Shown here: one piece after another, positions 17,445 through 21,919 of the stretch
Layout: the number at the start of each line of letters is the position of its first letter
Position numbering within the stretch: position 1 is the stretch's first letter
IMG/VR virus record: IMGVR_UViG_3300020572_000046
Location: 1 to 21,919 of that record
Direction: 5' to 3' (one strand)
Source of the DNA: a virus
Length of the DNA stretch: 21,919 nucleotides
Translations under genes and position numbers: made by a program
Notes under the pieces: generated by a model
Seen by the model: only the letters and a program-made list of their open reading frames with translations
Told to the model about the DNA's origin: nothing
Database searches by the model: none

Positions 17445-20400
17445 TTATCTTCCAAAAAAGTTTGAAACAGATTTAGAAACATTGTCAAAAGTTTGACGCG
17501 CAGAACTTAAAACAGGTTCCGCTTCCTCTTTGTTAAGCATCACTCGATCTGTCTCCATCTTCAAAATACGCGGCCACATGCGCTCAATCTTGTCTATCTG
17601 GCCTTTTGTGGCCGCATCCAAAGGCTTTGAAACAATGTCCAAGTATTCTGGTGTTTTAAGAATTCTGCCAACCGCAGCGTCAACAGCTTCTTTCATCCCT
17701 TCCTTAACCTTGCCGTATGCAGCATATCCTCCAAGTCCAACGCCAAGTCCAACTTCCCCGTAAAGCCTATACCCAAGTGCGCCGACAAGCGTTGGGGCAA
17801 CAATCTTTGTGAAAATACTTGGCTTTCCAAGCCCTGACACTCGCTCCAACTGGTTTGCAACCGTGTTGATTCGATTAACTCCATCTTCCCCGAGCAATCT
17901 TTGAGTTGCTTCGTAATACTTGCCCGGAGCATCACTATTTCCAACAAGAGACGAAATCTTCTTAGTGTCGATCTTTGTGCCGTTAAAAGACTCAGAAACA
18001 ATCCTTCCGATCAGCATGTTCTGCGCGTCGTTTATCAGGTCTGGGCGCTCTTTCCCAACGACCTCCATAAATCGACGGACACGATAATCGGATGAAATTT
18101 CAGCACCTTTTCCCGGTGCCAAGAAATCTATTAGATTTGACGGATTGAAACTCTCAAGCTGACCACCCGGTTGCATTGATTTTTTAACAACTCCGTAGAA
18201 CCTGTCTTTTGCAGCACTCGTCACCTCGATAGCTCGTTCAAGAGCTTTGTAAAGCGGAAGACCACCCTCCGTTGAAAGCTCACGAACAACCTCATCCAAC
18301 TTAAACGAATCAAGAGCGTCACTTTTTGAGGCTCCAGCCTTGTTCACTTCCGCTCTAATTTTACCAAGAGACTTTATGATTTCATTTTCTCTCTCAGTAA
18401 CATTCGAAGCCTTTAGTACAGCAATCTTAGATGTAACTTTGTCAAACTGAGAATTTACGGCATTAAGTTTTTCCTGTGCGCCTTTAATCCCATCATCAAC
18501 TTGCTTTGTCAGACCATTAATCTGCGATGACAAGTTTTTAGACTCGCCTTCAAGCACTGCTCTTTGATCAATTAACGAGCCGTACTTTGATGCAACATCA
18601 TTGATTTCAGAAAGGTCTGGAAACAAATCGTTGATGACTTCTTTTTGAATTCCAGTTGCAAACCCGCCTTTTCCTTTTGTGAGTCCTTTCAGAAAATCGT
18701 TTGGATTTTCACCTTTGATTTGCGTGTAAACAAATTCCCTAAGACTTGGCTCAATTTCTCCATACCTGTTTCCAAGCATGTTCTTTAGCAGCTTGAGGTT
18801 TTGCGCTCCGTTTGCGCCTGAGATTGTTGAAACTATCCCCGGCATACCTCCAGCTTCTCCAGCCTCTCGAAGCACCTTGTCTGCAAAGAACCCTTTGAAC
18901 CTAGAGATTCCTGTGCTGTAAAACTTGTTTTCAGCTTCGAGCAAACCCTTAAGACCGGGGTCGTTCAACAATGCTTTGTCAAGCTGTTCGTTAATTTTAT
19001 CGAGTTCTTCAAATACAGAATAGTCAGCTTTTTGAACCTGCTTATTGAAATCAATTTCTTTAAGAATTTCGCTTCTTTCTTTTCTTAATTGATTTGCAGT
19101 CTTTACAATCTTTTTTCCATCAGGTCCAATTTCAGTCGAAGTTATTTTTACCTTGTCTAGTCGAGGCTCTAGTTTTCCATAACCTTTATTGCTTTCATCT
19201 TTAAAAAGCTGAAGCTCTTCACGTCCAATTTCCTGAACACGTTGGCCAAGTTCTTCTTTTGATATTCCAGAGGCAGGACCGTATCCACGCACAGCTCCAG
19301 CTTGGATATCTTGAATCTGCTGGTTGATTACAGAAATCTCATCTTCTATCCGTTTTCTTTCAATTGATTCATCTGGAAGCAATTTCTTCTTAGCTTCAAG
19401 ATCGTTGATCTGGTTGATCAAAGGCTGAGAGTCGGTTGCGTACCTTCCTTCAAAACCTCTAACAAGATCAGTCAACCTCTTGTTTCTGGAAGCATATTTC
19501 TGATCTATTATATTTGTTACATCTGTGACTAGCTTTTCAGATTTTGTAACAAACTGATCAACAGCGTCTCCTGCAATTTTGTCCGCATTTTGAACGTAAT
19601 TGCCAAGTTGAGTTTTAATTGAGTCTGATATTTCGGATCTGGACAAACCAGACGATGATCCTTGGCCAAACGAATCTGAGACTATTTTCGCAATATTGTT
19701 CCTGAACTCATCAGGTTTAAGTCCAGAGTTAGGGGAGTACAGCGTTCTTGCAATGTCGTCTGCAAATTGAGATGACAATCCGCCAGCACCTCGACGTTCA
19801 AGTTCTTTTTGAATTTCAGTTCCACGATCCTTGATGAATTGCTGCGTAAACGGACGCTCAAACTCAGCGGCAATCAGCCTTGGATTTACGCTCCTTGCTC
19901 GAACCACTGCTCCGATAGCTCCCGGAACCGTTTCGCCAGCCATGCTTAGAAATCCACCAAGTCCGGTGCGAAAAAGAATATCTTCGTAATTCGCACTTTC
20001 ATCATCAAGAGATTCCAACCCAGCCTGAGCTGCGGATGTTAAAGTTCCTGACCCAACTCCAAGTGCAACCTGCTTCAACTTGCTGGCTTTTTGGCCAATG
20101 TTGAATCCGGGTACAGCGGCTGCTGCCATCTCGCCACCTTTGTATTCGTCAGGAGAAATCGTTTGAGAAACGCCTTGGCTTGCAAGCCCGATGCCGCCTT
20201 CCACCAAGGCTCCAGTAACAGGTCCAAGACCAGCAATGAACGGAGCAGCAACAAGCGATGGTACTGTTGCGGCGTACAACGCTGAAGCCTTACGCATTCC
20301 GCGAGACTCAGCTTGTGCCATCGGAGTAAGCTGTCCAGATGGATCAATTCGGCCACCTTCCATTGGTGCGAGCATTCCAACAGGATCGGCAAGCTGGCCA

Positions 20401-20648
20401 TACTGCCACGGCACCAATCCTCCAACCTCTGCGGATCGTTTCACTGCTTCGCTCATGTCTGGAGGCAACGCGCCAACCAATCCCTGCTCTTCGCGCCGAC
20501 GCATTTCAGCAATGGTGGCTGGAGCCGATGGCTGCGCCGAACCACGCAAAGCTGAAAGAACGTCGGCTTCTGTCGGCTGCGTATCAGACTCCAGAACAAC
20601 CCGCTTCTGAACTCCGTTGTCATCAACTGTTACAGCAAAGCGTGGCAT
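17445..20648 (-). CDS. Large internal virion-like protein, 1067 residues
   Basis: The protein begins MPRFAVTVDDNGVQKRVVLE, a small beta domain (3-34), then has a Gly/Ala-rich hydrophobic region (121-162) that includes LVAAPFIAGLGPVTGALVEGG. A long helical middle part rich in Lys, Glu, Gln and Asn reads as coiled coil, and a second Gly-rich hydrophobic segment lies at about 949-979 (VAPTLVGALGYRLYG, GVGLGGYAAYG). This mix of great length, coiled coil and glycine-rich hydrophobic segments fits internal virion (ejection) proteins of podoviruses, but no specific family was recognised. It starts next to another virion-like gene, with ATG in the CATATG after that gene's stop. No transglycosylase motif is present in it. 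Confidence 0.6.
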   Translation of the reverse strand: MPRFAVTVDDNGVQKRVVLESDTQPTEADVLSALRGSAQPSAPATIAEMRRREEQGLVGALPPDMSEAVKRSAEVGGLVPWQYGQLADPVGMLAPMEGGRIDPSGQLTPMAQAESRGMRKASALYAATVPSLVAAPFIAGLGPVTGALVEGGIGLASQGVSQTISPDEYKGGEMAAAAVPGFNIGQKASKLKQVALGVGSGTLTSAAQAGLESLDDESANYEDILFRTGLGGFLSMAGETVPGAIGAVVRARSVNPRLIAAEFERPFTQQFIKDRGTEIQKELERRGAGGLSSQFADDIARTLYSPNSGLKPDEFRNNIAKIVSDSFGQGSSSGLSRSEISDSIKTQLGNYVQNADKIAGDAVDQFVTKSEKLVTDVTNIIDQKYASRNKRLTDLVRGFEGRYATDSQPLINQINDLEAKKKLLPDESIERKRIEDEISVINQQIQDIQAGAVRGYGPASGISKEELGQRVQEIGREELQLFKDESNKGYGKLEPRLDKVKITSTEIGPDGKKIVKTANQLRKERSEILKEIDFNKQVQKADYSVFEELDKINEQLDKALLNDPGLKGLLEAENKFYSTGISRFKGFFADKVLREAGEAGGMPGIVSTISGANGAQNLKLLKNMLGNRYGEIEPSLREFVYTQIKGENPNDFLKGLTKGKGGFATGIQKEVINDLFPDLSEINDVASKYGSLIDQRAVLEGESKNLSSQINGLTKQVDDGIKGAQEKLNAVNSQFDKVTSKIAVLKASNVTERENEIIKSLGKIRAEVNKAGASKSDALDSFKLDEVVRELSTEGGLPLYKALERAIEVTSAAKDRFYGVVKKSMQPGGQLESFNPSNLIDFLAPGKGAEISSDYRVRRFMEVVGKERPDLINDAQNMLIGRIVSESFNGTKIDTKKISSLVGNSDAPGKYYEATQRLLGEDGVNRINTVANQLERVSGLGKPSIFTKIVAPTLVGALGYRLYGEVGLGVGLGGYAAYGKVKEGMKEAVDAAVGRILKTPEYLDIVSKPLDAATKGQIDKIERMWPRILKMETDRVMLNKEEAEPVLSSARQTFDNVSKSVSNFFGR

Positions 20649-20651
20649 ATG

Positions 20652-21917
20652 TTATTGTCCGATGATTTCAGTTGAGATGATCTTGATTCCTCCAGATGAA
20701 GGAGCCGGAGCTGATTGCTGTTGTTTACCAAACGGTGTAAACGGCAGATTGTATTTCTCAACAAGTTCGTTGGCCAACTTAACCCGTTCTCTGCTAATTT
20801 TGTAATCAGTTTTATACTGATCTATAATGTTGTACAAATTTTCTGCTGCAAACTTAGCAAAGTTATTTGCATCGTTAACAAAGTTTTTGCTCCTGATGTC
20901 ACCGATTGCTGATTTCAATCGAACTGTTTCAGGCTGTGTAACGGCTTTACCAGACGTTGCAAACGCTTCGCTGTTAAATACCGTATTGAACCTTTGGAGG
21001 ATTGAATACGCTTCACGTTCCTCATTTGTTGCTGCTGAATTTAATCTTTTTTTCAGCTCCCCAAGCCTTCCGTCAATTATGCCAACGTAGTTTTGAATTT
21101 TTCCTTTTCCGTACATTTTATCAAATCTGTTTAATTCATTAATTAATGCAGACGATTGCTGCGCTGTTGAATAATCCCCGCTAATTTCTTTTGCTACATC
21201 TCCAGTAGGAAGATCCCATTTGTTTGACATTATTCTATTCTTTACATCATTTTCAGTAAATTTGTCTGGAGTTCCAAACAATTCTTTCCAGTTTTCAAGT
21301 GCGCCAACAGCAATGTCTTGGCGCATGCCTTCGGTTTGAGATGGGCGACCTAATCGACGAGCCTCAACATTGGTGCGAGCAGTCTTGATTCGTTGCTCAA
21401 TTGGAATATTTTTGTCCAACTGATAAACCTCTTCGGAAATTTCCGTGCCAAGGTCTTTGATAATTTTTGCCTCACTCATCTGCTGCCTGATTGCGGGGGC
21501 GTTTTTCTGATAAACCTCCTCGTTAATCTGACCTGTCTGAGGATCAAAAACATCGAAGCCCTGATTCTGCATCTCTGTTATGATGTCAGACCTAGTCTTT
21601 TCGAACTGTTCACGAGCCTTGATAATTTTCGCTCGCGGAGAATACTGCTGAAGACCTTGATAAGCCCTAGTCGCCTCCTGATTGAACACCTTTGACTTGA
21701 AGCGTGGCAGTGCAGGCATTGGAGACTTCAACTCAGGATCGTTGAAATACGTTCCAACATCCTCATTAAACTTCTGAAACGTATCGTACTCAGCAGCCTG
21801 ATTGGCCTGCTCATCCAATGCTTGAGCATAAGCATTAGACCGAATCTTGTTCTGAAGCTCCATGCCCTGCCGCTGGAGTAGCGACTCCGCCGTCTGCACC
21901 TGCAATTGCTCCATCAT
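20652..21917 (-). CDS. Virion-like coiled-coil protein, possibly truncated at the window edge
   Basis: At least 421 residues lie in the window, and the first visible ATG is 2 bases from the edge, so the N-terminus may continue outside. The sequence is Gln/Asn/Lys-rich and almost entirely helical (MEQLQVQTAESLLQRQGMEL, EREAYSILQRFN, KISRERVKLANELVEKYN), with a Pro/Ser-rich C-terminal part that ends in ISTEIIGQ. It lies immediately upstream of the 1067-residue protein in the leftward block and shares its A/T-rich base use. A role as an internal virion or tail-associated protein is inferred from size, composition and position; no family was recognised. Confidence 0.55.
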   Translation of the reverse strand: MMEQLQVQTAESLLQRQGMELQNKIRSNAYAQALDEQANQAAEYDTFQKFNEDVGTYFNDPELKSPMPALPRFKSKVFNQEATRAYQGLQQYSPRAKIIKAREQFEKTRSDIITEMQNQGFDVFDPQTGQINEEVYQKNAPAIRQQMSEAKIIKDLGTEISEEVYQLDKNIPIEQRIKTARTNVEARRLGRPSQTEGMRQDIAVGALENWKELFGTPDKFTENDVKNRIMSNKWDLPTGDVAKEISGDYSTAQQSSALINELNRFDKMYGKGKIQNYVGIIDGRLGELKKRLNSAATNEEREAYSILQRFNTVFNSEAFATSGKAVTQPETVRLKSAIGDIRSKNFVNDANNFAKFAAENLYNIIDQYKTDYKISRERVKLANELVEKYNLPFTPFGKQQQSAPAPSSGGIKIISTEIIGQ

Positions 21918-21919
21918 CC

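Noticed and set aside
1-21919. Search for CRISPR arrays, tRNA genes, insertion sequences and an integrase with attachment sites.
   Set aside because: No regularly spaced repeats, cloverleaf-like segments, transposase motifs or tyrosine/serine recombinase motifs were seen by eye; an HTH excisionase-like protein alone does not show lysogeny.

Overview
The window reads as part of a tailed double-stranded DNA bacteriophage or prophage. It is packed with short genes that overlap by 4 nt (ATGA or GTGA), carries a phage-type recombination and replication module, and ends in large virion-like proteins on the opposite strand. No tRNA, rRNA, CRISPR array, transposase or integrase is visible. The host cannot be named. 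Most starts lack a clear Shine-Dalgarno sequence: many are preceded by A/T-rich stretches ending in AATTATG, and in the first 3 kb by AATCC-type leaders. This hints at a host that relies little on Shine-Dalgarno pairing. Only a few genes (for example 10282, 10740 and 10919) have a textbook GGAGG.

Layout. (1) Positions 1-5250, + strand: about 17 small accessory genes, including a gp88-like cysteine protein (457), a zinc-finger-like protein (1220), two HTPGPW/NAHLIASAP-type paralogues (3213, 3753) and a small lysozyme/transglycosylase-like protein (4081). Intergenic gaps here carry repeated leaders and two hairpins capped by GAAA. (2) Positions 5247-6082: one DNA segment that is open in two + strand frames, and both translations look like recognisable phage protein types: a C5-cytosine DNA methyltransferase and a WPTP/LNPxWVE-type protein. 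(3) Positions 6083-6479: a gap rich in hairpins, with a probable terminator and then a sigma70-like promoter. (4) Positions 6480-16938, + strand: an HTH protein, a RecT-like annealing protein, a RecE-like PD-(D/E)XK nuclease, a DUF669/SSB-like protein, three related coiled-coil small proteins, an RHH-like protein, an SF2 helicase, an SSB, a RuvC-like resolvase and a large primase/RepA-like ATPase. (5) Positions 16928-21917, - strand: two small phage proteins, a 1067-residue internal-virion-like protein and a second virion-like coiled-coil protein that reaches the window edge. This arm is visibly richer in A/T.

Working picture (inference): the rightward transcript after 6470 makes the recombination and replication machinery. 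RecE/RecT-like proteins, SSB-like proteins, the helicase and the primase-ATPase copy and recombine the genome, and the RuvC-like nuclease resolves branches. The methyltransferase locus probably marks phage DNA. The leftward late genes converge on the primase gene and overlap its stop codon.

The most notable observation is the dual-frame methyltransferase locus. The FWPTPTA motif of one frame lies on the same bases as the ILAYADS segment of the other, and the LNPxWVE/LGLP motif lies on the segment leading into methyltransferase motif X.
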